A stretch of 57,216 bases of DNA. Source: Mesotaenium endlicherianum. Its lineage: Eukaryota; Streptophyta; Zygnematophyceae; Zygnematales; Mesotaeniaceae. The notes beneath the pieces were generated by a model. It saw nothing but the letters and a program-made list of their open reading frames with translations. It had not been told where the DNA came from and did not search any database. Below, in pieces: positions 20,518 through 31,177 of this stretch. Positions within the stretch are counted from its first letter, which is position 1; each line of letters begins with the position of its first letter. The stretch is from NCBI GenBank assembly GCA_009602735.1, contig WELA01009273.1, positions 307,167 to 364,382 on the forward strand, given 5' to 3'. Position numbers and translations under genes: made by a program.

Positions 20518-20550
20518 CCTGCACATGTAACCAGGGCACAAGTTAGTAGG
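20518..20550 (-). promoter_or_regulatory. probable splice acceptor and branch site for ORF3 mRNA
   Basis: On the minus strand, TACTAAC (20548-20542) is followed 20 bases later by a CAG (20521-20519) and then G-ATG-GCG, the ORF3 start. A textbook branch-site heptamer at the right distance from an acceptor one base ahead of an ATG points to a spliced subgenomic mRNA. G2 keeps the acceptor (41408-41406) but has TACTAC at the branch site. Confidence 0.65.
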
Positions 20551-20784
20551 ATATGGACCTTTGTCATAGGGATTGCAGGAAGTATGTTAGTATTTAGTAT
20601 AGTGGCTTCGCTGCTGTTTACCTTACAGGATGATTGCTAAAAGTTGACGTAGTTGCGATGCGCTACACATAAACGTATGAGTGTGTTTTTATCGCTCTCG
20701 CTCACTAACTGTCATATATTTTCCCCTCCAACTTAAATGGAGACAGGACCGCCTGTCACCTTCCCGTGTCAACTGAAATGACAG

Positions 20785-23700
20785 TTATGGAGGGACTCCA
20801 GCGGCCCGAAGGTGGAACCGTGTCAACGCCCCTTTGGCATTGGTCAAGTGGTCCTTAAACTCCCAAGTGTCCCCAGAGGCATCGTAACCCTTCCATCGAA
20901 TGAGGTATTTCATGACATATTTAGACGATCGACGGACCGAGCGAGCGTCTAAAATCTCATCGACCTCATATTCCTCAGGGTCGCCGTCCCGGACAGCGGG
21001 GACCGGTCCCGGTTGGACAGGGAACCGACCTGTGAACAGTGTATCACCTTTGATGTACGGTTCCAGGAAGGAGACATTAAAGACCGGGTGCCCCTTGTAT
21101 TCAGCTGACATGTTCAGTTTGTAAGCATTCTGACCGACACGACGGACCACCGAATATGGACCGACCCAGACAGGGCCAAGCTTTTTCTTGACCACACCAG
21201 GGAGGTACAGGTGCTGAGAATGCAGTTTGACTAAATCCCCCTTGGAAAACGTCAGTTCCCGACCGTGTTGATTAGCGTATTTTTGTTGGTTTTCTTGGGC
21301 CGTGTGCAAGTTTCGTTGGACTTCTGATAGGGTGTCAGCAAACTCCTGAGTTAACTGGAGGGAGACCGGGTTGTCAATCCCTTCAGGGTGAGTTAAAGAT
21401 TCCCCTAGCACATCTAGAGGAGACTTAGGGACTCTACCCAGGCTGAGTTCAAAAGGAGTTTTGCCCGTTGACGCGTGCACCGCACTGTTGACCGCAAACT
21501 GAATTTGAGGCAACAGGTCATCCCAATTATCTTGTTTTTGGTTAATATATGCTCTCAGCACCTCCTGCAGAACTCGGTTAGTTCTTTCAGTCTGCCCATC
21601 AGTCTGAGGGTGGTTTGCTGTGCTGAGCAGCTGTTTGACTCCCATTAACCCCATTAAAGCTCTCCAGAACTTAGAGGTGAATTTTGAGTCTCTGTCTGAG
21701 ATGATATTAGAAGGGAGCCCATGTTGGCATACTACATGGTTGTAAAACTGTCTCGCTGTTTCGAGTGCAGTCACTTTGACAGTTGTGGGGATAAAAATGA
21801 CCATTTTTGTCAGTTTATCCACGACTACCAGTATTGAATCATGCCCGTTGGCAGTTCTTGGTAGTGAGACCACCCAGTCCATGGATATAGTTTCCCAGCG
21901 TCCCGCTGGGATGGGTAGCGGTTGCAAGAGACCTCCGGGTGGTGTGTGCCGAGACTTATTTCTCTGACACTGGTCACAGGACTTGACATATTTCAAGACC
22001 TCCCGGGGTAACCCCTCCCAATGATAATGTTTTGCCAGTTTGCCAACAGTTTTGGCCTGCCCCAAATGTCCACCCAGGAGACTGTCATGAGCTTGACTCA
22101 GTAAGAGAGACCTTATTTCCAAATTATTAGGAATGACCAGCTTCAGCCTGCCTGAAGTGGTTTCAGTCACCCAGACCCCTCCCTTGAGCTTATACCCGAG
22201 TGCAGTAGCACGACACACACCAGTAGTGGGGCTGGGCTCAAATGTTGGGTCAGAAAGGTAGGCTTTCCTAAGTTGTTCAAGGAAGGACTTTTTCACCTTT
22301 AGTGAAGTGAGTGCACACAGGACTTTATCTACAGTATGCTGACTAAAGTTCCTTTCTTGCAAGTCAGGTCTTCTAGAGAGTGCATCAGCAGGATTCAACT
22401 TCCCTGGTTTGTAGTCGATCTGGACTTGGAACTGCTCCAGCATCTGGCTCCAGCGGTTCTCCCTCCTCGACAGCTTGGACTTCTTCTGAAAGTGGGTCAG
22501 AGCTAGATGATCTGTAATCACCTTAAAAGCTTTACCATGTAAGTATGCTCTCCACTGTTTGAGTACATGAATGATAGCTAGCAGCTCTTTATCATGCACT
22601 GAGTAATTAATCTCCGCTGGATTAAATTTCATAGACTCATACAACACAGGATGCCACTCCTGCCGTACCTTACCATCCTTTGTGGTTTTGTCAGCAGGCT
22701 GCAACAAAATAGCACCCATGGCAAAATCAGAGGCATCAGTAACCACCTGCACCGGTTTGCTGGGGTCATACACGGCTAGCACTGGGGCAGAACAAAGGGC
22801 ATCTTTAAGGGTCTGGAAGGCAGCCTGCTGCTCTTCCCCCCACACATACCCGATGTCTTTCTTAGTAAGGTCAGTCAGTTTACTGGCCTTTGTGGAATAA
22901 TTCTCAATAAATCTCCTATAGTAGTTAGCCAACCCGAGGAAGGATCTAACTTCAGAGACAGACTGTGGTACTGGCCAGTCCCTTATGGTCTGGACTTTCT
23001 TAGGATCCACACTGATGCCCTCTTTACTGACAACGTGGCCTAAGAATTCAATACTTTCCTTAAAGAAATCACACTTGCTCATTTTAGCATACAAGTGATT
23101 TTTCCGCAGAGTGTCCAGCACTTTCTTTAAGTGTTCAGTGTGCTGAGCTTCATCTTTAGAGAAAATTAAAATATCATCCAGGAAAACTTGCACAAACTTA
23201 TCCAAATAAGGTCTGAAAATGTCATTCATAGCACCCATAAAGGTAGCAGGAGCATTAGTCAGTCCAAATGGCATCACGTTGAACTCATAGTGTCCATAAC
23301 GTGTGCGGAAAGCAGTCTTGTGTTCATCCCCCTCAGCAATTCTGATTTGATGATAACCACTCTTGAGATCTATCTTACTGAACACCTTAGCGCCAGACAG
23401 GGTATCAAGCAAGTCCTCGATTCTGGGTAAAGCATACTTGTTCTTTACTGTAATTCTGTTCAGGGCTCTGTAATCCACACACATCCGCATACTGCCATCC
23501 TTTTTCTTAACAAATAGGATAGGTGCGCCGTACGGTGATTTACTGGGAGAAATGTAACCATTTTCCTCCAGCTCTGCAATCTGTGTTTTCAACTCCTCGC
23601 TCTCCAAATAAGACAAGCCATAAGTGCGTTGCCAGGGTGGCTGGCTACCAGGTAATAGATCAATCCTATGATCTACTTCCCTTTTAGGGGGTAGTCCTGG

Positions 23701-24594
23701 AGGCATGTTAAACACATCAGTGTACTGAGCAACAATTTTTGCAGCAGTAGGGTGCTCCGGAGGGCTTACCTTTTTCTCAACCACTTCTTCAGGTTGAGGA
23801 GGTACCTCTCTTAGCAGCAGACAGAACATTCTGTCTTCCTTCTGGTTCCAGCTTTTGACGAACTCCATTGCATTCAGCAACTTGCATCCTTCTGGAAGCC
23901 TCTTCTTTTCCTTCATTTGCCATCCACACAGGACAAGAGGAAGAGCACTGGTGGGTGCCAAGTCAGTCTGCCCATCACTGGCTCCTCTCACTTTAACTGT
24001 ACCTCTGCTCCAACACACTTCAGCTTGATGTCTATTAAGCCAGGACCTGCCTAGCACGAGATCATAAAAGCCAGTGTTGAGTACCTCAAATGTAAGCGTT
24101 TCAGTTAGAACTGCAATGCCAGAACCTAACTGGACCTCAATAGGCTTGGTTATAACTCCTCCCGGGATACTTGAGGCATCTCCAAGGAATATTTTTCTAT
24201 TCCCTTGGGTGACAGTAGGCAGCCTTAGCCGCTTAACTAAGTCCTTGTGAATAAAAGTATGTGACGCCCCTCCGTCAACAAATGCCCTCACCTTCCTACC
24301 TGCAATCATGCAATGCAGTAGGATAGGGGGGACTGTCTTTTCCTGACTTTCGCATTGTTCTCCTGACGTAGCAAAGAAATGTTGGACATCAGGTGGAACA
24401 AGAGCATCCAGAGTGTGCACTCTCTGGACGTCTATATTACTGATGGTCTCCTTTATCTGTTTGTCAGGCATGCATAGTGAATCCAGTTCAGCAGGACCCA
24501 TAATACCTGCTACGAGGGCAGCTAGTGACGACTCACTATCTCTAGCATCCTCACAGTCAGTAGACTGGATTACTGACTGTTGCTGTCTTTTAAA
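20785..24594 (-). CDS. Pol of chromovirus G1 (protease, RT, RNase H, integrase, chromodomain)
   Basis: Open from TTT at 24594 (entered by -1 frameshift) to TGA at 20785, about 1,269 residues. The first Met-initiated stretch starts at 24501. Counting from that Met: protease [11 protein letters not shown] at about 76; RT from about 337 ([11 protein letters not shown]) with catalytic FLDD at about 438; RNase [14 protein letters not shown] at about 587; integrase zinc module H...CDQC at about 805-840; core Asp in SMDWVVSLP (872), Asp in ISDRDSKF (931) and Glu in [13 protein letters not shown] (about 970); chromodomain from about 1180 with its Tyr, Trp and Trp cage positions ([20 protein letters not shown]). 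Chromodomains steer integration to methylated-histone chromatin. In the pol frame an upstream TAA at 24616-24618 rules out in-frame gag-pol fusion. No inactivating change was seen. Confidence 0.95.
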   Translation of the reverse strand, partial: FKRQQQSVIQSTDCEDARDSESSLAALVAGIMGPAELDSLCMPDKQIKETISNIDVQRVHTLDALVPPDVQHFFATSGEQCESQEKTVPPILLHCMIAGRKVRAFVDGGASHTFIHKDLVKRLRLPTVTQGNRKIFLGDASSIPGGVITKPIEVQLGSGIAVLTETLTFEVLNTGFYDLVLGRSWLNRHQAEVCWSRGTVKVRGASDGQTDLAPTSALPLVLCGWQMKEKKRLPEGCKLLNAMEFVKSWNQKEDRMFCLLLREVPPQPEEVVEKKVSPPEHPTAAKIVAQYTDVFNMPPGLPPKREVDHRIDLLPGSQPPWQRTYGLSYLESEELKTQIAELEENGYISPSKSPYGAPILFVKKKDGSMRMCVDYRALNRITVKNKYALPRIEDLLDTLSGAKVFSKIDLKSGYHQIRIAEGDEHKTAFRTRYGHYEFNVMPFGLTNAPATFMGAMNDIFRPYLDKFVQVFLDDILIFSKDEAQHTEHLKKVLDTLRKNHLYAKMSKCDFFKESIEFLGHVVSKEGISVDPKKVQTIRDWPVPQSVSEVRSFLGLANYYRRFIENYSTKASKLTDLTKKDIGYVWGEEQQAAFQTLKDALCSAPVLAVYDPSKPVQVVTDASDFAMGAILLQPADKTTKDGKVRQEWHPVLYESMKFNPAEINYSVHDKELLAIIHVLKQWRAYLHGKAFKVITDHLALTHFQKKSKLSRRENRWSQMLEQFQVQIDYKPGKLNPADALSRRPDLQERNFSQHTVDKVLCALTSLKVKKSFLEQLRKAYLSDPTFEPSPTTGVCRATALGYKLKGGVWVTETTSGRLKLVIPNNLEIRSLLLSQAHDSLLGGHLGQAKTVGKLAKHYHWEGLPREVLKYVKSCDQCQRNKSRHTPPGGLLQPLPIPAGRWETISMDWVVSLPRTANGHDSILVVVDKLTKMVIFIPTTVKVTALETARQFYNHVVCQHGLPSNIISDRDSKFTSKFWRALMGLMGVKQLLSTANHPQTDGQTERTNRVLQEVLRAYINQKQDNWDDLLPQIQFAVNSAVHASTGKTPFELSLGRVPKSPLDVLGESLTHPEGIDNPVSLQLTQEFADTLSEVQRNLHTAQENQQKYANQHGRELTFSKGDLVKLHSQHLYLPGVVKKKLGPVWVGPYSVVRRVGQNAYKLNMSAEYKGHPVFNVSFLEPYIKGDTLFTGRFPVQPGPVPAVRDGDPEEYEVDEILDARSVRRSSKYVMKYLIRWKGYDASGDTWEFKDHLTNAKGALTRFHLRAAGVPP

Positions 24595-26048
24595 GGCTGG
24601 TCTTTTCTCTCGACCTTAGGCAGGTGCTTGACCGGACACTGTTCTCTGTAGTGGCCTTTCTGCTGACAATGGTAGCAAGTAGATTTTGCTGAGGCTGGTC
24701 TCGGCTTAGTCCTACCACCACCCCTTCCATAGCCACCTCGAGAGGGACCACCTCTACCTCTAGACTGAATAGCATTGTACTCATACTCATATTCATCACC
24801 CTGATTATCCTCAGCCTGGTCTCCTTCAACTGCATTGTAGGAACCGTGGGGCTTTTTGACAATCTTAGACACCAAAGCGTTACTCTGGCGCTTGTGATTG
24901 AACTGCTGCTGATCCCAGGCGTCAGCATCCTGGATCAAGTCAGCCAGTTTCTCATACTTTTTCTCAGCAAAATGACCAGAGACCTCGGATTTCAAGCCAT
25001 ACCTGAAGTATGCTATCCTATACCGTTCTGGCAAATCAGGCTGCTTCATCATGTTCTCTTGGAACTTTTGAGCAAACTCAGCAACTGAAGTGGTCTGCTT
25101 CAGTGTCAGGGAGATCATCGCATAGATAGCTTTCTCCTGCTGGTTGATGACATCAAACTTCTCATGCAACTTCTCGACAAACTCTACCCACGTAGGGTCA
25201 CCGAGTTGCCGAGCCTTACGCTCTTCCTTCCAGTAAAGCCACCAGTCTGCGGCACTGCCTTTCAGTAGCGCACCGGTGTGCCTGACCTTCTCGTAATCTT
25301 GCAGTTCTGGGTAGTTCTCCAGCCACTGCTCAACATCCGCGAGAAACTTGATCAGGTAATATTTTCTGTTTCCCTCAGGATCATAGTCCTGGGGAGGTTT
25401 CGGCTTGGGCTTACTAGGCCCTCGGCCACCACCACTAGTGGTGTGAGACCCCAGTTGGTCTCTGTCCCGGAGTAGGGACATTATGATTCTTTTGTCCTCC
25501 TGCTGGGACTGATACATGGTCGCCATTTGCGACTGCATCTGAACGAACAATGCTCCCAAGTCTACATTTTGGGGTGGTAGATTAGCAAATGCAGCAGCAG
25601 CATTGGCATCTACTCGCTGAGTAGTGTCCTCAACAATCCCTCTTGCTCCTGCAGCAGCAATTCCTGCCGCATTCAGCCGGTCACGTATTTGACCTAGGGG
25701 TACATTGAGTTGTACGGCAGGAGGTGGGTTCAGAACATTGGCCCTTGATGCCATAAGTTCTTCAACAGTGCGCTCGTCAGCTGGCTGTCCTTCCCTCCTT
25801 TGTATATCTTCAGCGGCCTTTGCTACTTGTTCAGCTTCTAGTCTGGCTATCTCCTCCTCAGCTTGCTGAGCTGCGACTGAGGCAATAGCAGCTGCCTCAT
25901 CTGCAGCCTCCCTAGCTGCAGTATCCGCTACTGCTTCCGAATAGGTACGGTTTCCCGCTACATGGCTTTCCGCCTGGTTTTCGACATTCTCGTTATCCTG
26001 GTTCTCCATGTCTCGGGAGTTGCTAGTTTGAGACCTTGTCCTTACCAT
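24570..26048 (-). CDS. Gag of chromovirus G1
   Basis: 492 codons from the ATG at 26048, 34 bases inside the 5' LTR. The N-terminal part is Ala/Glu-rich and probably coiled. The capsid-like region includes [34 protein letters not shown] and [13 protein letters not shown] Gly/Arg-rich basic stretch ([16 protein letters not shown]) precedes one zinc knuckle, [14 protein letters not shown]. The frame ends at TAA 24572-24570, seven codons after the frameshift heptamer. It builds the particle and packages element RNA. Confidence 0.95.
   Translation of the reverse strand: MVRTRSQTSNSRDMENQDNENVENQAESHVAGNRTYSEAVADTAAREAADEAAAIASVAAQQAEEEIARLEAEQVAKAAEDIQRREGQPADERTVEELMASRANVLNPPPAVQLNVPLGQIRDRLNAAGIAAAGARGIVEDTTQRVDANAAAAFANLPPQNVDLGALFVQMQSQMATMYQSQQEDKRIIMSLLRDRDQLGSHTTSGGGRGPSKPKPKPPQDYDPEGNRKYYLIKFLADVEQWLENYPELQDYEKVRHTGALLKGSAADWWLYWKEERKARQLGDPTWVEFVEKLHEKFDVINQQEKAIYAMISLTLKQTTSVAEFAQKFQENMMKQPDLPERYRIAYFRYGLKSEVSGHFAEKKYEKLADLIQDADAWDQQQFNHKRQSNALVSKIVKKPHGSYNAVEGDQAEDNQGDEYEYEYNAIQSRGRGGPSRGGYGRGGGRTKPRPASAKSTCYHCQQKGHYREQCPVKHLPKVERKDQPLKDSNSQ
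24588..24594 (-). promoter_or_regulatory. -1 programmed frameshift heptamer between gag and pol of G1
   Basis: In the gag frame the message reads CCT-TTA-AAA-GAC, i.e. T-TTA-AAA, a canonical X-XXY-YYZ slippery site. A one-base backward slip gives TTT-AAA-AGA-CAG, which is exactly the open pol frame. The gag stop follows seven codons later and the pol-frame stop lies 22 bases upstream, so the slip window is narrow. The same heptamer is in G2 at 45616-45622. Confidence 0.8.
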
Positions 26049-26069
26049 ACAAAGAAGACTGTGATAACT

Positions 26070-26081
26070 GCTCCGATACCA
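26070..26081 (-). promoter_or_regulatory. primer-binding site of G1
   Basis: TGGTATCGGAGC on the minus strand, one base inside the LTR end (CATTTCA-G-), is one base from the initiator tRNA-Met complement. G2 has the exact TGGTATCAGAGC (47124-47135). Confidence 0.85.
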
Positions 26082-26082
26082 C

Positions 26083-26803
26083 TGAAATGAATCGACTTAC
26101 CAAATAGGCGATTAACAATTAATAAAGATCTTTATATCAGCAAGTAATCTTTATGGTAATTTCCGTTAACTGGTTAAACGGCAAAGGACAATACACTAGC
26201 AGTGAATAATACTCGTAAGTCAAATGCGAGTAAACTAGCATCAATAATGCAAATCAGTAAACTCATACATAAGCAAGGTTAGAAGACAGTGCGTATCAAT
26301 GGCTTCTCGCCTTGGATTCAGATCTCTCTCAGTAAGCTGTACAAGAGAGTTGGCCTCGTTTCCGAATGCCGAACTCGAGAGCAATGCCTAGCATATGTAC
26401 ATGGAATGAGTTTACTGTTCAACGGTCAGTGCGATGGCACCGCCTACCCGGGAGTTAACCACGTTGGTAGGACCTCGGTTAACCAAATCCACCGCCATCT
26501 CCCATCATCCCGAATAGCCATCCATCATAGGGATGTCATCTGGCTATTCATCTAGCATATCGCACTTAGATGCATATCAAGGCAGTTCGCTGCTACCGAG
26601 TACGGAAGTCAGCTTGCTGTCAAAGAATGTGTCAGCAAGCTGACTCAAGTGGACTTTCAGCCTGCTGCTTTCGACTGAGTCAGCAAACTGATAATTATGT
26701 AAAGTCCAGCAGACTGACTATTAACTAAAGTTCAGCAGGCTGAACTTAATTAGCTATTATATTTAAATGAATATTATATCCACTAATATACTGATTCATT
26801 ACA
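26083..26803 (-). repeat. 5' LTR of G1
   Basis: 721 bp, TGTAATG...ATTTCA on the minus strand. It carries several CAGC/GCTG inverted repeats, including AAGTTCAG-CAGG-CTGAACTT. The 88-residue antisense open frame in it is a by-product of LTR similarity. Confidence 0.95.
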
Positions 26804-27688
26804 GCGGGGGCGCTCTTCTGTGGGAACCACGGGCAACACCTCCAGCGTGTGGGAGAGGCTGTTCAGGGATTAGTACGGGGGGCACCCACATAGCCAGTCC
26901 CCCTCTGCTTCTGCTGGGGGGGGGGTTGGGGCAACGGCGGCTGGCGCCCCCTACCTTCCCCCGGTTTGGTGCGTACGGGGGGCAGCGATAGCCGCCAACC
27001 CCTCTTGCTTCGATGTAGGAGGTGGGCTGTTGGGGGGTTGTGTGCAGGGCTCCGACGGCGGTGGTGGCACCCGCTTTGGCCGGGTGAAAGGAGGGGTTGG
27101 CGCGCACGCGTGCGCTTGTGCCCCTGCATGAATGTGCGAGCAAGCAGGGGGTGCGTGCGTGAATGTCTTCATGTTCCAGCACATTGCGGTGCGTGCATTC
27201 TCCCCCTCCTCCACTATGTACCTGCGCGTGTGTCACGCTCTCCGTCTTGCTGCAAGCCGGAGAAGGGGTGCTCTTCAGGCCACCCACAAAGGCACGTCAG
27301 TGGCCAGTCAGTGTGGCTGTGCTGGTCTTGCACTCTTCCAAAAGCAGGGATCCTCTTCATGCAGGCTTCCCCCCCTCCTTGTTGTGTGCTCTTCTTTGCT
27401 TCCTTCTGAGCTAGCTGGCTCATGTGGGGGTACTTGCTCGTCTAACCTCTGTGGCATGTGCTTTCACACACGGTGCTGCCCACTTTCTTCTCTTGTGTAA
27501 GGTCCTGGATGCTCATGCACAGAAAGCTGCACGCTCGCATTGGCCCTGCGTGCTCGCGTGCTACGTGTGCATGCTCTTTCTGTCGATCCATTCTTCCCCT
27601 CATGGGCCTCATCTTGCGTGGCTTCTCGCCTCACCTAGCCTCGCCTCTTGCAAGCCCGCACCTGAGAGGCCGTCTTGCACCGTTGCAG

Positions 27689-27912
27689 CTGGCGATGACG
27701 CTAGTAATGAGCACGCTCCGCCGCACGGCCGTGAAGGTGACAGACCAGCGCGTGCGCCTGGTAGCGAGGTGCTGACGGGCATCCGCGTGGTCAACTTTCA
27801 AGTACAGCGGCTGGACGTCGTCGTTTTTGGCGCGCCTGGCCAGCCTGCACAAGGCAGAGATGGGCCGCACCGTCGGCGCCGCCTACCTGCTTCGGCCAAC
27901 TCCACCGTCATG
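27689..27912 (+). pseudogene. captured ABCC-type (MRP) transporter exon fragment
   Basis: Between an acceptor-like TTGCAG (27683-27688) and a donor-like ATG-GTGCGC (27913), one frame gives LRRTAVKVTDQRVRLVA. A one-base shift near 27765 gives EVLTGIRVVNF. A second shift near 27796 gives SSFLARLASLHKAEMGR followed by AAYLLR. This order (TDxR-V-(K/R)-L, E-(V/L)-L-x-GI-(R)-V-(V/I), then a Phe-Leu...Arg...Leu...Glu helix) is the cytoplasmic loop after TM helices of the first ABCC membrane domain. Two frameshifts mean it is not functional. Its place between hAT-like ends suggests host-gene capture. Confidence 0.6.
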
Positions 27913-28697
27913 GTGCGCATTCTAAGTCCCAGATGTCCTCCCCTCTCCACGCGTCTTCCACTTTCCCACCTTTTCAGGCATCGACATAGGCGTGGGCAAG
28001 CAAGCACTGTTCAGTGGGGGCCTACAGATCCTTGTGCCCCTTTTTGGGCAGTAACTGGTACTGGTCATTGGATTTGCCTGAGTTGCTTGCTTCCCACGTA
28101 CCTGCTACCTGCCTTGCACTGTTGCTTTGCAAGGCGAGGATGGCGCAGTTGTGAGGGCCAGCCTGGAGCATGCCGCGAGCCACGTGGCATGGTGCGACAA
28201 GCGCAGTGCACCTTCTTTGTTGAATCGCTTTTATGTACTTCAGCTGTGGCATGTCACTTTGGGGTGTTGCTTAGAGCTGGCGTGGTGTGTGGACACCTGA
28301 CAGTAGTGGAGCAGAGCTGCCCGCACTCTACACGGCTACATGCGTGTTATTGCTGTTAGTTTTCTAGAGCATTGGCGTTGCCATGCAAGAGATGTGAGAG
28401 GTGGCATTGAGGGAGGAGCAGGGTTACTGGTGTGCTCCATAGGTGCGTGTGTGCGTGTATTGTGTGTGTATGTGCTTGTGCAATTTGCCTGTCACTACAA
28501 GTCTGCAATACATGTGCGAGGCGTTGCAGTGCATGTGTGGCCCAGTGCAATTCCTGACTCTCAACGCATATGTCTTGTTGTTGGTGCTGCTGGGGATGCT
28601 GTTGTGGCTGCAGGTTGTCAAGAAGCTGAGAGCAGGAGTGGCTGCGGCGCCGCACCGCCAGGCTGCAGCGCGTGTCGTGCTCGTTGGGTACGCTATT

Positions 28698-28744
28698 GCG
28701 GGCTGCCCCTATGACGAGGGGCTGTTGCTATAGGGGCAGCCCGC
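28698..28744. repeat. perfect 15-bp inverted repeat (hairpin)
   Basis: GCGGGCTGCCCCTAT and its complement flank a 17-base loop. A third, direct copy of the arm (GCGGGCTGCCCCTC) lies near 28829. It could be a terminator-like or fold-back structure; function unknown. Confidence 0.8.
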
Positions 28745-28870
28745 AGCAGCGCGCCCAACAGCATGCCAATGACTATGTTGCGCATGCCGCCACGCAACGG
28801 CGTGTGTAGTGCTCGTCGGGCTCGCTGCTGCGGGCTGCCCCTCGTCGTGGCTATTGAACTCTATTAGCTA

Positions 28871-29640
28871 TCTTTCTTCAATCACTTCACATTAGTTGGA
28901 AAAAGTAATCATGACAACGGTAGGATTTGCATGTCATTTGTATGAGCATTCCTTTGTAACCATGTAAGGTTGAACAAAAACAAAAGAAGTGCTAGGATAT
29001 CTATATTTGCACACATAGTGCCCAAAACGCGGTCCATAATATATTGACCAAGTATAAGTTGCAACTTGTCTATAAATAATTACTGCGCATACGTATGTTC
29101 CAATAAGAAGTATGTACGTGTAATTGGATATCATATCACTTACTATAACAACATCCATGATATTCTCATGGACAAGAAGAGAACAATAATTGCATGTGAA
29201 GACCAGCGTAGACACAGCTAGCTGCAAAATGTCTAAAAAAACAATAAACCACAAATGAAGGATGAGATAACTCAAAATGCCAAATACCACATAAAACCCA
29301 ATGTAGACTTGTTTAAATCAAGGAGCACTACCTCCTATGGACGTAGTGGCTAGTTGCTCTCATATTAGTGTGCAATGTTCCAAGTTCACATCTCGTTAGT
29401 AGCAACCGCAAGATAAGTATGCCAAAAAAAAAAGTTTGTTTCAAAAGTTTTTCTGGAACACTTTTTTTTTTTTTTTCCTCCTGTTGAATAAAGTTTTGTT
29501 GCTACCCGGTCAACTAAAAAAGTACAGTTGTACTTACACGCGTGCGACGTTACCGTTGACGTTGTAACTTAACGTCGTGACGTCGACATTAGCACGTACT
29601 AAGCGTAGTAAGCGAACTGAACCATTTTTGTACACATCAA
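28871..29640. other. AT-rich right flank of the hAT-like interior
   Basis: No recognised coding sequence. A poly-T run lies at about 29463-29476. Sub-terminal repeats begin at about 29600. Confidence 0.5.
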
Positions 29641-29697
29641 ACTTAGCGTACTAGCGTACAAAGCGTACTAAGCGTACAAGCGTACGGCGTAACCCTG

Positions 29698-31125
29698 CTT
29701 GGTAGAACTGCCACCCGGTAAGAAGATTGTGGGAGGCAGATGGATCTACAGGAAGAAGAGAAAGGCAGATGGGTCAGTGGAAAGATATAAGGCGCGATTC
29801 GTGGCAAAGGGTTACTCTCAGACAGAAATATAAGACTATCATGAGACCTTTGCACCAGTTGCCAAGATTGCCACAGTGAGAGTTGTGGCACCAATTGCTG
29901 CAGTAGAGGATATGGAGATGCATCAGATGGATGTGAAGACTGCACTACTGTATGGAGAGCTGGAGGAGGAGGTCTACATGGAGCAGCCAGAGGAACTCAT
30001 TGATGAGAAGTTCCCGAAGAAGGTGTGGAAGCTGAAGAAGTCCCTGTATGGATTGAAGCAATCCCCAAGAATGTGGAATCAGAAAGTAGACTTGTTTCTT
30101 CAAGGTGAGGGCTTTATAAAGTCCAATGCTGACAGCAGTTTGTATATGAAGGGAGCAGGAGATGACAGAGTGATACTGGTGTTACATGTTGATGACCTGC
30201 TACTTGTTGGCTAGAAGATGGTGGAGGTGCAAAGGTGAAGGATGTCCTGAGCTGTGCCTTCGACATGAAGGACTTGGGAGAGGTGCAGTTCCTGCTTGGT
30301 CTTCAGGTAAAGAGAGATAGGGCCAAGAGGACTGTAATGCTGGGTCAGCCAGCTTATCTATTGACAATGTTGGAGAGGTTTGACATGATGGGTTGTAAGC
30401 CTGTTAATGTGGCCCTTGATCCTAAGCACAAGCTGAACTCGAGCATGTGTGCTAAGAATTAGCATGAGTGGGAGTTGATGTCTCAGGTACCGATGAGGAA
30501 GGTTGCAGGCAGCATTATGTATTTGATGGTGTGCACACGTCCCGATATTGCTAACGCTGTTGGGATAGTGAGTCAGTTTATGGAGAATCCAAGACCTGCA
30601 CATTGGGAGGCTATGAAGAGAATATTGAGATATCTCAAGAGGACACCAAACCTATGGTTGCATTTTGGAGGGAGCAATAGTGTGAAATTAGAGGGGTGCA
30701 GGGATGCCGATTGGGGAGGAGATATAGACACTCGGAGGTCTACAACAGGTTATGCATTCTCGTTGGCTAAGGGTGCGGTGACCCGGAAAAGCAAGAGACA
30801 GAAAGTGGTGGCCTTGTCGTCTATGGAGGCAGAGTATATGGCAGCCTCACAGGCGGTGAGAGAGGCATTGTGGCTGAGAAGACTTCTAGAGGACTTGGGC
30901 TATGAGCAGAATAAGCCCACTATCATTTTGAGTGATAGTCAGAGCTGCATCGCATTAGGGAAGAATCTTGTTGAGCATGCTAGAAGTAAGCATATAGATG
31001 TGCAGTACCATAAGTGCAGAGAATGTGTTCTTGATGGAAGTGTGGTGTTCAAGTATGTTAGAACTGATAAGATGGTGGCTGACACTCTGACAAAGGTTGT
31101 TCCTAAAGCACCAATGGTGTGCTGA
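29698..31125 (+). pseudogene. copia reverse transcriptase and RNase H (broken)
   Basis: Resumes exactly where 16858 stopped: LVELPPGKKIVGGRWIYRKK, ARFVAKGYSQTE, then after a TAA the core QMDVKTALLYGELEEEVYM, WKLKKSLYGLKQSPRMWN and the catalytic Asp pair in LHVDDLLLVG, followed by TAG (about 30212-30214). The thumb (KDLGEVQFLLGLQV) and the long RNase H frame 30475-31125 follow, with RPDIANAVGIVSQFM, DADWGGDIDTRRSTTGYAF, ALSSMEAEYMA, LSDSQSCIALGKN and the terminal TDKMVADTLTKVVP. Three in-frame stops and a short overlap break it. Confidence 0.93.
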
Positions 31126-31168
31126 GATGTTAGGACTCAAAGAGATAGCAAGAAAATAGAGTGCAACT

Positions 31169-31177
31169 GAGAGGGAG
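31169..31177 (+). promoter_or_regulatory. polypurine tract of the copia element
   Basis: GAGAGGGAG directly abuts the 3' LTR. Confidence 0.8.

Larger units (their letters stand above)
18007..26803 (-). mobile_element. G1, Ty3/gypsy chromovirus with a third ORF (apparently intact)
   Basis: Minus-strand element with LTRs, Gag, frameshift, Pol with chromodomain, and a third ORF before the 3' LTR. The left boundary is estimated from the 721-bp length of the 5' LTR, because it falls in the gap. Over the 466 bases available, the two LTRs differ at about eight positions by eye (about 98 percent identity), so it is young. All three coding frames are open, so it could be autonomous. Confidence 0.92.
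26804..28870. other. GC-rich right interior of the hAT-like element
   Basis: Unlike its neighbours this stretch is GC-rich with long TGTG/GTGC runs. Apart from the ABCC-like exon (27689-27912) I recognise no coding sequence. The long frame at 27424-28359 is Cys/His/Arg-rich and crosses intron-like DNA, so I do not call it a gene. Confidence 0.5.
16859..29697. mobile_element. hAT-like DNA transposon nested in the copia RT, carrying a host gene fragment
   Basis: The left end CAAGGTTACGTCGTACGC and the inverse complement of the right end CAGGGTTACGCCGTACGC match at 16 of 18 positions. Flanks CCTGGTAG (16851-16858) and CTTGGTAG (29698-29705) are a 7/8 target duplication. CAGGG termini with an 8-bp duplication fit hAT. 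Subterminal AGCGTAC words repeat five times at the right end (29645-29685) and in both orientations at the left. No transposase was seen, so it is probably non-autonomous. It contains a chromovirus (G1), an assembly gap and an ABCC-like exon. Confidence 0.8.

Noticed and set aside
20181-20567. Arg/Lys-rich frames overlapping the start of ORF3
   Set aside because: Shadows of the coiled-coil coding sequence in other frames.
20900-21124. Possible envelope or membrane protein in the chromovirus
   Set aside because: No signal peptide, membrane helix or Cys pattern in ORF3 or elsewhere in the element.
26289-26555. 88-residue frame repeated at 39102 and 47344
   Set aside because: It runs antisense in the chromovirus LTR; it is shared because the LTRs are similar, and the older solo LTR does not keep it.
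27424-28359. 311-codon Cys/His/Arg-rich frame
   Set aside because: It crosses the ABCC-like exon in the wrong frame and its putative introns; GC-rich DNA rarely has stops.
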